Part shown: positions 1 to 6,348 of the stretch, piece after piece
How the letters are laid out: every line of letters begins with the position of its first letter
How positions within the stretch are numbered: the first letter of the stretch is position 1
Source of the DNA: Bacillota bacterium
GTDB lineage: Bacteria; Bacillota; Clostridia; Peptostreptococcales; Anaerovoracaceae
Direction: 5' to 3'
DNA: 17,480 nt
NCBI GenBank assembly: GCA_029266295.1
Contig: JAQSXD010000021.1
Coordinates: 1 to 17,480 of the forward strand
Notes under the pieces: model-generated
What the model was told of the DNA's origin: nothing
Databases searched by the model: none
What the model saw: only the letters and a program-made list of their open reading frames with translations
Position numbers and translations under genes: made by a program

Positions 1-732
1 GAGGTGAAACCGGGAGCCAGCGAAATCTATTCCATCTTTGACCCCTGCTCCGCGCGAAATAACATACCAATGGAACAAGCGGTCAGGACCTTGGCTCTGC
101 AGGCAGGAGTGCAAATACAAGAGCTCCCCAAGGGCGACCTACACGGCTGCTGTGGATATGGGGGGCATGTATCAGAGGCCAATGCAGAATACGCAGCCTA
201 TGTGACCAAAAGCCGCAGTGAACTCAGCGACAAACCGTATCTTACGTACTGCATCAATTGCCGGGATATCTTCAGAGGAGAGGGCAAGCCTGCGCTGCAT
301 CTCCTTGACTTGATGTATGGCATCAATCCCATAGACAGCAAGCTGCCGAGCCTGACAGAACGAAGAAAAAACAGAGTCAGACTGAAAGAAACGCTGCTGA
401 CAGAAGTATGGAGAGAGACCATGGAAAAACAACAGCCGCAAAGTAAATATCGCCTAATAATAGGAGCAGAGGTTCAGGAAAAGATGGATCAGATGAAGAT
501 TCTGGAAGAGGATCTTCTGGAGGTGATTCAATTTGGTGAGACCTCAAAGCGGCGTACCTTTGATGAGGAGAAGGGAACCTACAGCTGCTACCGTGAGCTG
601 GGCCATGTCACCTACTGGGTGGAATATCGTCAGAATGATGACGTTTATGAAGTCGTCAATGCGTACACCCACAGAATGAAAATCAAATTGGAGGGAGTCT
701 GGAATGGAAGAAAAGTCGAAGCTGATCTGTGA
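1..732 (+). CDS. C-terminal part of a CCG-domain (HdrB/D-like) oxidoreductase, cut by the left edge
   Basis: The frame is open to the left edge, so the gene begins upstream; the GTG at 4 is probably internal. Counted from that GTG, the visible part has the cysteine pattern of a CCG domain: C15, then C49-C50, then C83-x2-C86 (Cx33CCx32CxxC). In heterodisulfide reductase HdrB/D, GlpC and LutA such domains hold an iron-sulfur cluster for electron or disulfide transfer. About 115 charged residues follow without a domain I recognise. The next gene overlaps by 29 bases, so the two are translationally linked. In clusters of this kind the full protein is, from memory, a pyridine nucleotide-disulfide oxidoreductase with extra cluster-binding domains; the FAD/NAD part would be outside the window. 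The CCG assignment is sure; the identity of the whole protein is inferred from its neighbours. Confidence 0.75.
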   Translation, partial: EVKPGASEIYSIFDPCSARNNIPMEQAVRTLALQAGVQIQELPKGDLHGCCGYGGHVSEANAEYAAYVTKSRSELSDKPYLTYCINCRDIFRGEGKPALHLLDLMYGINPIDSKLPSLTERRKNRVRLKETLLTEVWRETMEKQQPQSKYRLIIGAEVQEKMDQMKILEEDLLEVIQFGETSKRRTFDEEKGTYSCYRELGHVTYWVEYRQNDDVYEVVNAYTHRMKIKLEGVWNGRKVEADL

Positions 733-898
733 TCGATGTAAAGTGGATATGACCGAATCTGAAGTGGAATTCAGCTATCTGAATCGTTCCTTTCGCCATA
801 AGGTGCCGCGCTGTCCCCAATGCGGACAGGTGTATATCCCTGAAAAGCTGGCGTCGGGCAGAATGAACGAAGTGGAAAAGATGTTGGAAGAAAAATAG
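704..898 (+). CDS. Small two-CXXC redox/zinc-ribbon protein (DVU_1557-like)
   Basis: This is a 64-residue protein with two CxxC pairs, C9-x2-C12 and C37-x2-C40, the spacing of a zinc ribbon or rubredoxin-like knuckle. The second half is a charged helix. A strong site (GGAGGGAG, 690-697) precedes the ATG, and the gene starts inside the end of the CCG oxidoreductase gene. The radical SAM gene follows after 25 bases. Size, cysteine pattern and position match the small protein automated annotation calls the DVU_1557 family redox protein, recalled and not checked. It may carry electrons between the upstream oxidoreductase and the radical SAM enzyme, or it may only bind zinc. That it is a real gene is well supported; its function is not known. 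Confidence 0.75.
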   Translation: MEEKSKLICDRCKVDMTESEVEFSYLNRSFRHKVPRCPQCGQVYIPEKLASGRMNEVEKMLEEK

Positions 899-923
899 GA
901 GCGGAGATAGGAGCGTTAGAGAA

Positions 924-2414
924 ATGAAGATACTCGGAACAACCCAAAGTATTTGCCCTGTCTGCCTGAAGCCTCTAGAAGGCCGATATCTATCGGAGGC
1001 AGGCAGTGTGATTCTCAACAAAACCTGTGAAGCGCACGGGACCTTTGAAACGGCAATCGCACAGCGAGAAGAGGATTATCTGCGTTGGACAGCCAATTCA
1101 TCCATTAATATTCCTCCGAAAAAAGCCATGACGCAAGGCGCTTCCGGCAGCTGTCCGCTTCATTGCGGAACCTGCAAGGAACATTTGCAGACGGCCTGCT
1201 GTGTGCTCATCGATGTTACAGAGCGGTGCAACCAGCATTGTCCCTATTGCTTTGCGAAGGCGGAAACGGACCTCTCTGGAGGATTTGGGCCGGGAGAGCC
1301 GGATCTCGAAGAAATCCGACGGAAATATGATCTGCTGCTTGATTTAGGAGAAGAGCGGGCGTTTAATATCCAGCTTTCAGGTGGAGAACCTACGGTCCGG
1401 AATGATCTGCCGGAGATCATCCGAATGGGAAAAAGCAAGGGCTTTGAATTCATTCAGATCAATACCAATGGGCGAAGAATTGCACAGGAAGAGGGATATG
1501 CGCAGATTTTAAGGGACGCCGGTGCGTCCGTTGCGTTTCTCCAGTTCGACGGAACCAACGATGAGATTTATAGAGCGCTGCGCGGTGAGCCTCTTTTGAA
1601 GTTAAAAAAGAAAGCGGTAGAAAACTGCAGAAAGGCAGGGCTCCCTGTCACCCTCGTACCAACTGTTGTCAGGGATGTGAATCTGAAGAATATCGGTGAG
1701 ATGATGAACTTTCTGCTTGAGAATGTGGATGTTGTGAAAGGCATTCACTTTCAGCCCGTCAGCTTTTTTGGCAGGCATCCGGGGGAGAAGGAAAACCGGG
1801 TCACGATGTTTGATGTTATGAACGAGCTGGAACAACAGACCAAGGGAGCTTTTGCGGCAAGGGACTGCTATCCCATTACAACGGGCCATCCGCTCTGCTG
1901 CTTCCAGAGCTCTTATCAAAAGCAAAAGAATGGCACTGTGAAAAGTCTGATCAATTACGGTACGAAAATGGAGGGACTAAGCTGCTGTGAAGCCAAGGAC
2001 CCCTTGGAGATTGTCAAGAAGGATCGGGATTTTGTGCTGAATAAATGGCACATCCATGAGCCGCATCAGGAACAAAAGCAGGAAGAAAGTTGCTGCTGCG
2101 GATCTACCGAAGCCTGCTGCGACGAGTCTGCCGAATCCTGCGGCTGTGGCAAATCTGAAGGCAGCCCCAGCAAGTCCGCCGAATCCGGCTGCTGCGAAAC
2201 CACGAATGAGGAACTCCTGGACTTTGACCAGTTTCTGAATGAACTGAGGAGAAATATGTTTTCCGTGTCCTGCATGGCATTTATGGATGGCAGCAATCTT
2301 GATGCGGAGCGGCTGAAGCGCTGCAGAGTGCAGGTCTTGTCCCCTGATGACAGGCTGATCCCCTTCTGCGCATACAACTCTATTTACAGGGAGGACCAAC
2401 ATGAATCGATTTAA
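924..2414 (+). CDS. trsS: Radical SAM protein TrsS-like, MJ0619/Tes-type architecture with cysteine-rich tail
   Basis: This 496-residue radical SAM enzyme has the cluster motif CxxxCxxC at C102, C106 and C109 (CNQHCPYCFA) and the SAM-contact motif SGGEP at 152-156. Ahead of the core are CPVC (11-14), C35, CPLHCGTC (77-84) and C92-C93. A CPxxCGxC block just before the SAM motif is the layout of the MJ0619/Tes family, whose archaeal member joins lipid chains in tetraether synthesis. Residues 390-424 form a low-complexity segment with nine cysteines in CCC, CC and CxC groups, unusual for the family. Some TrsS proteins are said to be selenoproteins; this one has no internal TGA. The start has AGGAG about 10 bases upstream. 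The methyltransferase gene overlaps its end by 14 bases. The substrate is unknown. Confidence 0.8.
   Translation: MKILGTTQSICPVCLKPLEGRYLSEAGSVILNKTCEAHGTFETAIAQREEDYLRWTANSSINIPPKKAMTQGASGSCPLHCGTCKEHLQTACCVLIDVTERCNQHCPYCFAKAETDLSGGFGPGEPDLEEIRRKYDLLLDLGEERAFNIQLSGGEPTVRNDLPEIIRMGKSKGFEFIQINTNGRRIAQEEGYAQILRDAGASVAFLQFDGTNDEIYRALRGEPLLKLKKKAVENCRKAGLPVTLVPTVVRDVNLKNIGEMMNFLLENVDVVKGIHFQPVSFFGRHPGEKENRVTMFDVMNELEQQTKGAFAARDCYPITTGHPLCCFQSSYQKQKNGTVKSLINYGTKMEGLSCCEAKDPLEIVKKDRDFVLNKWHIHEPHQEQKQEESCCCGSTEACCDESAESCGCGKSEGSPSKSAESGCCETTNEELLDFDQFLNELRRNMFSVSCMAFMDGSNLDAERLKRCRVQVLSPDDRLIPFCAYNSIYREDQHESI
2089..2196 (+). repeat. Low-complexity cysteine-rich coding segment in the radical SAM gene
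   Basis: The DNA encoding residues 390-424 is built of short repeated units: TGCTGC occurs repeatedly, and GCCGAATCC occurs twice about 48 bases apart. It encodes nine cysteines among Ser, Glu, Gly and Ala. It looks like local expansion inside a linker, and it could bind metal or iron-sulfur clusters. Confidence 0.5.
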
Positions 2415-3132
2415 GCCGGGAGAATTCAGAATTACGAAAAAAGCCATGGAGCAGTGGAAGCTGCCGAAAGGGGCAGCAGTCCTGGATATTGGCTGCGGAC
2501 TCGGTGAAACCATGGAATATCTCCAGCAAGAATACGGATATCTCTGCAGTGGAATCGATCTTTCTCTGGAACGGATCAGAGAAGCCAAGGAACGAAATCC
2601 AGAGCTGAAGATACAATATGGGGACGGCGAATTCCTTGATGCATTTCCATCCTACTCTTTTGACGGAGTGACCATGGAATGCGTACTTTCCGTCATTAAT
2701 ATTCCTGATGAGGCGCTGCATGAAGCCTATTGTGTCCTCAAAAAGGGCGGCAGACTTTTCATAAGTGATCTTTACATAAAAAATCCGGAACCTGGTTTCA
2801 TTCAAGCTTTAAAAATAGAGGCCGCAAGGCAAAGCCAGAAACCCCATGGGGAGCACGAGTGCAGTACGGATTGCGAGGAGGAGCACAAGAACCGATTGGT
2901 CCCCTTCCGTTCTTCAGGACGTTTTTTGATCGAGCCGCTGATCGAGCAGCTTAAGGAAATCGGCTACCACAATATCAAGTGGGAGGACTGCGACGAAGAA
3001 CTGGTACGTTATGTGGCAGAAAAAATTATGGAAGATGGAAGCTTAGAAGGGTGCTTGTGCGAAGAGGCCCTTCATCCAAAGGATCAGTACAAAACAGGCT
3101 ATTTTATGCTGACAGCAGAAAAACCGCGCTGA
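2401..3132 (+). CDS. Class I SAM-dependent methyltransferase (DVU_1556-like)
   Basis: This 243-residue protein has a Rossmann methyltransferase core. Motif I is VLDIGCGLGET (27-37), followed by GIDLS (51-55), the acidic residue that normally holds the SAM ribose, and the post-motif strand GGRLFISDLYIK near 116-127. Between the core and the C-terminal part is an unusual His/Cys-rich loop at 149-162 (H149, H152, C154, C158, H162), and C218 and C220 lie near the end; both could bind a metal. The gene begins 14 bases inside the radical SAM gene with its own site AGGGAGGA (2388-2394), so the two proteins are made together. Fold and SAM use are well supported; the methyl acceptor is unknown and probably lies in the same pathway as the radical SAM product. 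Confidence 0.8.
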   Translation: MNRFKPGEFRITKKAMEQWKLPKGAAVLDIGCGLGETMEYLQQEYGYLCSGIDLSLERIREAKERNPELKIQYGDGEFLDAFPSYSFDGVTMECVLSVINIPDEALHEAYCVLKKGGRLFISDLYIKNPEPGFIQALKIEAARQSQKPHGEHECSTDCEEEHKNRLVPFRSSGRFLIEPLIEQLKEIGYHNIKWEDCDEELVRYVAEKIMEDGSLEGCLCEEALHPKDQYKTGYFMLTAEKPR

Positions 3133-3201
3133 TACAGTCCGATCGGCCAGACTTTTTGGCCAGTACCAGTGTTATAAATTAAAATCGTCGGGAGGCATAC
3201 G

Positions 3202-3570
3202 ATGAACCAGGATATATTGGAGTTAAAACTGCGGGGGCTCTGCTGCAGCCAGATTATGATGGAGCTGGGACTAAGAAAGCTGGAGAAGGAGAATCCTGAT
3301 TTAATCGCTGCAATGGCGGCTCTTTGCAATGGGTTTTGGCAGGGTAAAGTCTGCGGTATCCTTTCTGCTGCGCTGTGCTTGCTGTATCTTGCTGATCCTG
3401 AAATGGCAGGGGATCACGGGGAAGTGCTTCGGGAGTGGTTTGAAGACTCCTTCGAAAGCCAGGACTGCGATGCACTGCTTTTAGACAATCCGATGAATAA
3501 GGTGGAGAAATGTCCCATGATGCTTGATGCGACGTTTCTTAAGGTCTGTGAGCTGCTGGACTGGGAGTAA
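3202..3570 (+). CDS. C_GCAxxG_C_C-type cysteine-rich protein (DVU_1555-like)
   Basis: This 122-residue, mainly helical protein has eight cysteines (14, 15, 42, 51, 59, 89, 104, 116). The block from LCNGF to VCGILSAALCLLY (41-62) corresponds to the CGAxxG region of the C_GCAxxG_C_C family, whose members are small redox-linked proteins of unknown biochemistry. The central motif is altered (CGILSA instead of CGAxxG). GGGAGG at 3190-3195 precedes the ATG. It lies 69 bases after the methyltransferase gene and reads as part of the same operon. Its conserved place beside the radical SAM and methyltransferase genes is the main hint to its role. I assign family membership with fair confidence and propose no reaction. 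Confidence 0.7.
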   Translation: MNQDILELKLRGLCCSQIMMELGLRKLEKENPDLIAAMAALCNGFWQGKVCGILSAALCLLYLADPEMAGDHGEVLREWFEDSFESQDCDALLLDNPMNKVEKCPMMLDATFLKVCELLDWE

Positions 3571-3615
3571 TCCCACTTGGCAAGCTCGCTTAGTCTTGTG
3601 GAAAAGAGGTGGCGT

Positions 3616-4293
3616 GTGACGACGATGGAAAACATTGCTTGTCTCAGCAAATCAAAGCTGTTTCAAGGAATTGAACGGAAGGAACTTGAGAATGTTTGCC
3701 GATTTGTGGTACCCTCTGAAGGAAAGTTCCTGAAAAACCAAATCATCGTAAACCAGGGTGAAGTGGTGAGTCGTGTGGGTATCTTGAAGAAAGGAACTGC
3801 GTTCAGCACGAAATACCACTTTAACGGGAACGAACAGATTCTAAGAATCTACAGGCAAGGTGAGGTGTTATCGCTGGATGCAGTCAGTACTACATTATCA
3901 ACAAGCCCGGTAACCATTGTCAGCCAATCTGACAGCAATGTCCTTTTTCTGCCGTACAAGAGAATCTTTGACACGCCTGAGATTGACTGTTTGCTGAAAG
4001 AAAGGGTCCTGTTCAACAGCAGTGAAATCCTCGGGAATGAACTGATTCGTCTCATGTATAAAATCGACGTGCTGTCCAAGAGAACTCTGCAGGAGCGAAT
4101 CCTCACTTATTTAAGCTTGATTCGGGAAAAAAACAATTCGGACACCTTTGAGATCGATATGAACCAAGAACAGCTTGCCCAATATCTGTGTGTCAACAGG
4201 AGTGTCCTTTCAAAGGAACTGAATTTGATGAGGCGGAAGGACATGATTCAATACCGGGGAAAGCGATATACCTTGATTCAAGCGATAAGATAA
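3616..4293 (+). CDS. Crp/Fnr-family transcription regulator (copy 1)
   Basis: This protein of about 225 residues has an N-terminal cyclic-nucleotide-binding-type beta barrel (about 12-115), a long dimer helix (about 125-155) and a C-terminal winged helix with the recognition region at 183-212 (EQLAQYLCVNRSVLSKEL). I chose the GTG at 3616: AGAGGTGG (3605-3612) is well placed for it, and from there the protein aligns residue for residue with the second regulator at 10129, with SKLF at 13-16 and YLCVNRS at 190-196 in both. The ATG at 3625 is the alternative; an in-frame TTG at 3577 has no ribosome-binding site. No cysteine cluster of the classical FNR kind is present, so it is not an evident iron-sulfur oxygen sensor. 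A matching palindrome lies 17 bases after its stop codon. Confidence 0.85.
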   Translation: MTTMENIACLSKSKLFQGIERKELENVCRFVVPSEGKFLKNQIIVNQGEVVSRVGILKKGTAFSTKYHFNGNEQILRIYRQGEVLSLDAVSTTLSTSPVTIVSQSDSNVLFLPYKRIFDTPEIDCLLKERVLFNSSEILGNELIRLMYKIDVLSKRTLQERILTYLSLIREKNNSDTFEIDMNQEQLAQYLCVNRSVLSKELNLMRRKDMIQYRGKRYTLIQAIR

Positions 4294-4309
4294 AATATTA
4301 TTTTCAAAT

Positions 4310-4352
4310 TGTTGTAGATACAACAGTTTTGTGGAGCAAGGCATGATACACT
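4310..4352 (+). promoter_or_regulatory. Candidate Crp/Fnr class II promoter upstream of the small-RNA candidate
   Basis: A 16-bp palindrome TGTTG-TAGATA-CAACA (4310-4325) is followed after 18 bases by an extended -10, TGATACACT (4344-4352). Taking T4347 as -12 gives a start near 4359 and places the palindrome centre at -41.5, the standard class II position for CRP/FNR activators. The same parts at the same distance recur at 10862-10904. The binding protein is inferred, not shown. Confidence 0.5.
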
Positions 4353-4358
4353 GTATTC

Positions 4359-4522
4359 AATTGGAAACCTAAGCTAAGATTTGCCTCTTTAGCGCAAAGG
4401 AATTTCTTACATAATGCTGTTGATGACAACCTGCTTTATGGCAATTGAAGTCACAGTCAAAGCATGAGAACAGAAAAAAATAACCGCAGTAAAAGGAAGA
4501 GCGCCCAGGCTCTTCCTTTTAC
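4359..4522 (+). ncRNA. Candidate small RNA (or short leader) between the two operons
   Basis: The predicted start at 4359 and the hairpin ending at 4522 bound a transcript of about 164 nucleotides. Inside is a second possible stem-loop at 4410-4440: CATAA pairs with TTATG, GC with GC and GTTG with CAAC around an ATGA loop. A 17-codon reading frame (4414-4467, hydrophobic start MLLMTTCFMA) has AAAGGAA 11 bases upstream, so a tiny peptide is possible, but its ATG lies in the stem. No longer protein is encoded. The call rests on promoter and terminator geometry alone. Confidence 0.35.
4489..4522 (+). terminator. Perfect 14-bp hairpin, intrinsic terminator
   Basis: Positions 4489-4502 (GTAAAAGGAAGAGC) are exactly complementary to 4509-4522, with the 6-base loop GCCCAG. 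The core GGAAGAGC/GCTCTTCC is followed by TTTT and preceded by AAAA, the pattern of a terminator whose A and T tracts extend the stem. An A-run at about 4473-4479 gives a T-run on the other strand, so it may work both ways. Confidence 0.7.
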
Positions 4523-4628
4523 GTAGGCAGAAGTAATAATCAAGCAGGTCAACATCAACCTTGCTCTGGGAAAAGTCGGCTGGTACAGCGAAAAGGAAAA
4601 TAATTTAGTTTCAACTGCAAACCGATGA

Positions 4629-4658
4629 TTTACAGCAGGGATAGACCTATGGTAGAAT
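4629..4658 (+). promoter_or_regulatory. Sigma-A promoter of the nucleotidyltransferase/NTPase operon
   Basis: The -35 box is TTTACA (4629-4634, 5/6) and the -10 box is TAGAAT (4653-4658, 5/6) with an 18-base spacer, plus the extended -10 TG at 4650-4651. The start would fall near 4665, giving a 37-base leader before the ATG at 4702. This excludes the in-frame ATG at 4657 as the start codon. Confidence 0.65.
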
Positions 4659-4701
4659 GAAACCGTACTGTAAAATAATACATAACGCTTTTGGAGGGAT
4701 T

Positions 4702-5631
4702 ATGAAAACCGGCGCAGTAATCGCAGCTTCAGGAATTCACCTGAATATACCTGACTTTGACCCCACCCTTCGGTTGGGGGATACCTCGATTATAAAAAAG
4801 ATGATTATCACGCTGCAGCATGCCGGCGTGGATCCTATTGTTGTGATCACAGGACATAATGCCCAGAATATCGAAAAGCATCTGGCAAAAATGAGTGTTG
4901 TATTTCTGAGGAATGATGACTATAGGGATCGAGACATGTTTCACGCGGTTCAGATGGGTGTTCAATATTTGAACCGGGAATGCGACAGGATTTTTGTTAT
5001 GCCCGTGGATGTACCTCTTTTTAACTCCGCAAGTCTGCGGCTGCTGCTGAATGGCAAAAAGGATGCGGTCTGCCCTGTCTTTAACGGTAAACCGGGACAT
5101 CCCATCCTTTTAGGGAAAGGGTTGTTTGGAGATGTACTGAATTATAAAGGGAATAACGGTCTCTGGGGCGCGGTGACGGCAGGAGGCCGAGAAATAGAAT
5201 ATATCGATGTCAATGACGAAGGCGTTTTGTTTGAGCTGGAGACTGAAGAGGATCTTGAGCGGTTGCGGCATAGCGCATCCCGAAGCAGGGAGCCGCTGCG
5301 CTACAATCTCCAACTGAAACTAGGGCGGAATGAACTGGTCTTTGGGCCAGGCATTCTGCAGTTTCTTGAGCTAGTCGATCGAACGGGTTCTATGCAGACT
5401 GCATGCAGGCAGATGAATATGTCTTACAGCAAGGGGCTTAAAATGATCAGCCTGGCGGAAAAAGAGACCGGGAGATCCTTGCTTGAGCGCCGCGCAGGAG
5501 GAAGCGAGGGTGGCATTTCCTTTCTGACAGAAGAAGGTAGGATTTTTGTCCGGAATTATATTGAAATGCGGGAAGAACTGGAACGATGTGCCGAAGGACT
5601 CTTCGCAAAATACTTTGGAGGCGGAAAATGA
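4702..5631 (+). CDS. MocA/MobA-like nucleotidyltransferase fused to a ModE-type DNA-binding domain (DVU_1551-like)
   Basis: This 309-residue protein has two parts. Residues 1 to about 195 have the fold of the MobA/MocA nucleotidyltransferases that attach CMP or GMP to molybdopterin, with PVDVPL (Asp of the metal site) and the GKPGHPILL block intact. The usual nucleotide loop GxSxRMGxxK is lost: the stretch AASGIHLNIPDFDP has no Arg-Met-Gly, and Asp replaces the Lys. The C-terminal 100 residues form a LysR/ModE-type winged helix: DRTGSMQTACRQMNMSYSKG, then LLERRAGGSEGG, closely resemble the N-terminal domain of molybdate regulator ModE. TTGGAGGG (4691-4698) sets the start. The ATPase gene overlaps its stop as ATGA. 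It may act as a cofactor- or nucleotide-responsive regulator rather than an enzyme; that is inference. Confidence 0.8.
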   Translation: MKTGAVIAASGIHLNIPDFDPTLRLGDTSIIKKMIITLQHAGVDPIVVITGHNAQNIEKHLAKMSVVFLRNDDYRDRDMFHAVQMGVQYLNRECDRIFVMPVDVPLFNSASLRLLLNGKKDAVCPVFNGKPGHPILLGKGLFGDVLNYKGNNGLWGAVTAGGREIEYIDVNDEGVLFELETEEDLERLRHSASRSREPLRYNLQLKLGRNELVFGPGILQFLELVDRTGSMQTACRQMNMSYSKGLKMISLAEKETGRSLLERRAGGSEGGISFLTEEGRIFVRNYIEMREELERCAEGLFAKYFGGGK

Positions 5632-6224
5632 GACATCTGTTTCTGGAAGGTCCTGTGCAGGAAGGAAAATCTACGTTGATCAGGAGGCTGATCGCTCCAT
5701 TTCTGAACCAAATCGGAGGATTCGGCAGCCAGCGGCTTCTTGACGGCACAGGCGCAACGGTTGGGTTTCGAATTACGCCGGCTGCGGAGGCGGTGAATCT
5801 GACCAGGGAATATGACCGGGGACTGAGCAATATATTTTTGCATTTTGATGGAAGCAGGGTAGTAAAGACACCGGAAGTTTTCGCGGAGGCAACCTTGCGT
5901 TATCTCACTGATTTCAATGGAAAAAAGCTCATCCTGCTGGATGAAATCGGAGGGATGGAGCTGAGTGTACCAGCGTTCCGAGAAACCTTATATCAGGTTC
6001 TTGCCGGTGGTATTCCTTGCATCGGGGTATTGAAACTAGAGGAAAAAAATCGCCATATGTGTGAGCAGGCCGTCATTGATAAAAGCTGTCTTACCTGGCA
6101 TCAACGGCTGAAGACGGATATGACGGAACGGTTTGATGCAGAACTGGTTCCGTTTTCCCGTAGCATCAAGGCGGAAGCAGAGCGTTCCGTCAGGACTTTT
6201 TTGAATCAGATCTTTGACCAATAA
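5628..6224 (+). CDS. P-loop nucleoside-triphosphatase (THEP1-like)
   Basis: This 198-residue protein has a Walker A motif GPVQEGKST (8-16) and a Walker B motif LILLDEIGGMEL (101-112). That arrangement is typical of the small THEP1-like nucleoside-triphosphatase or nucleotide-kinase group, which includes proteins near molybdopterin and metal genes. The ATG overlaps the previous stop codon by four bases (ATGA) and has GGAGGCGG (5617-5624) in front, so it is coupled to the nucleotidyltransferase/ModE-like gene; an upstream in-frame ATG at 5586 is unlikely. A terminator follows. It could power insertion or release of a cofactor or metal, but the sequence does not show its partner. The NTPase class is certain, the role is not. 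Confidence 0.75.
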   Translation: MRHLFLEGPVQEGKSTLIRRLIAPFLNQIGGFGSQRLLDGTGATVGFRITPAAEAVNLTREYDRGLSNIFLHFDGSRVVKTPEVFAEATLRYLTDFNGKKLILLDEIGGMELSVPAFRETLYQVLAGGIPCIGVLKLEEKNRHMCEQAVIDKSCLTWHQRLKTDMTERFDAELVPFSRSIKAEAERSVRTFLNQIFDQ

Positions 6225-6265
6225 TTTAACGAAATCTTATCAGAGAAATTTCTTTTTATAAACTG

Positions 6266-6284
6266 CCCGCTCAAAGCGGGTTTT
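6266..6284 (+). terminator. Intrinsic terminator after the NTPase gene
   Basis: CCCGCT (6266-6271), a 3-base loop, AGCGGG (6275-6280) and TTTT (6281-6284). The stem is short but GC-rich and is placed 41 bases after the NTPase stop, ahead of the transporter operon. Confidence 0.65.
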
Positions 6285-6294
6285 ATAGGAATAC

Positions 6295-6324
6295 CGTTGT
6301 GTTTTTATAAACAAAACGAATAAT
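6295..6324 (+). promoter_or_regulatory. Candidate operator and promoter of the metal-type ABC transporter operon
   Basis: Positions 6295-6318 form a 24-bp imperfect palindrome (CGTTGTGTTTTT / ATAAACAAAACG, 10 of 12 bases matched per arm). It covers a weak -35 (TTGTGT, 6297-6302) and the spacer before a possible -10 AATAAT (6319-6324). A protein bound here would block the promoter. AT-richness makes chance symmetry possible. Confidence 0.3.
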
Positions 6325-6348
6325 TGCGGACAACTGGGAGGTTTCATC

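Larger units (their letters stand above)
4294..4701 (+). other. 408-base stretch without an ordinary protein gene
   Basis: The stretch holds, in order, the candidate Crp/Fnr promoter, the candidate small RNA with its terminator, and the sigma-A promoter of the next gene. Between 4523 and 4628 I see only AT-rich sequence without a clear motif. I recognise no tRNA, riboswitch or insertion sequence end. Confidence 0.6.

Noticed and set aside
924..2414. Selenocysteine TGA in the radical SAM gene
   Set aside because: The frame is open throughout and has cysteine codons at the motif positions.
1977..2588. 203-codon open frame on the minus strand
   Set aside because: It lies opposite the radical SAM and methyltransferase genes, shows no recognisable domain and has a composition expected from an antisense reading.
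3145..3161. GGCCA/TGGCC hairpin between the methyltransferase and cysteine-protein genes
   Set aside because: Only five base pairs with the T-run in the loop; not a convincing terminator.
3156..3185. Promoter-like TTGGCC and TAAAAT before the cysteine-rich protein gene
   Set aside because: The start would fall on the ribosome-binding site, and the gene fits the upstream operon.
3577..3615. TTG start giving a longer first Crp/Fnr regulator
   Set aside because: There is no ribosome-binding site before it, and the GTG at 3616 aligns exactly with the start of the second regulator.
4657..4701. Earlier ATG for the nucleotidyltransferase
   Set aside because: It lies inside the -10 box of the predicted promoter and has no ribosome site; the ATG at 4702 has TTGGAGGG.
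6225..6348. Cobalamin riboswitch before the FecCD-type permease
   Set aside because: The leader is too short after the terminator and lacks a recognisable B12 box.
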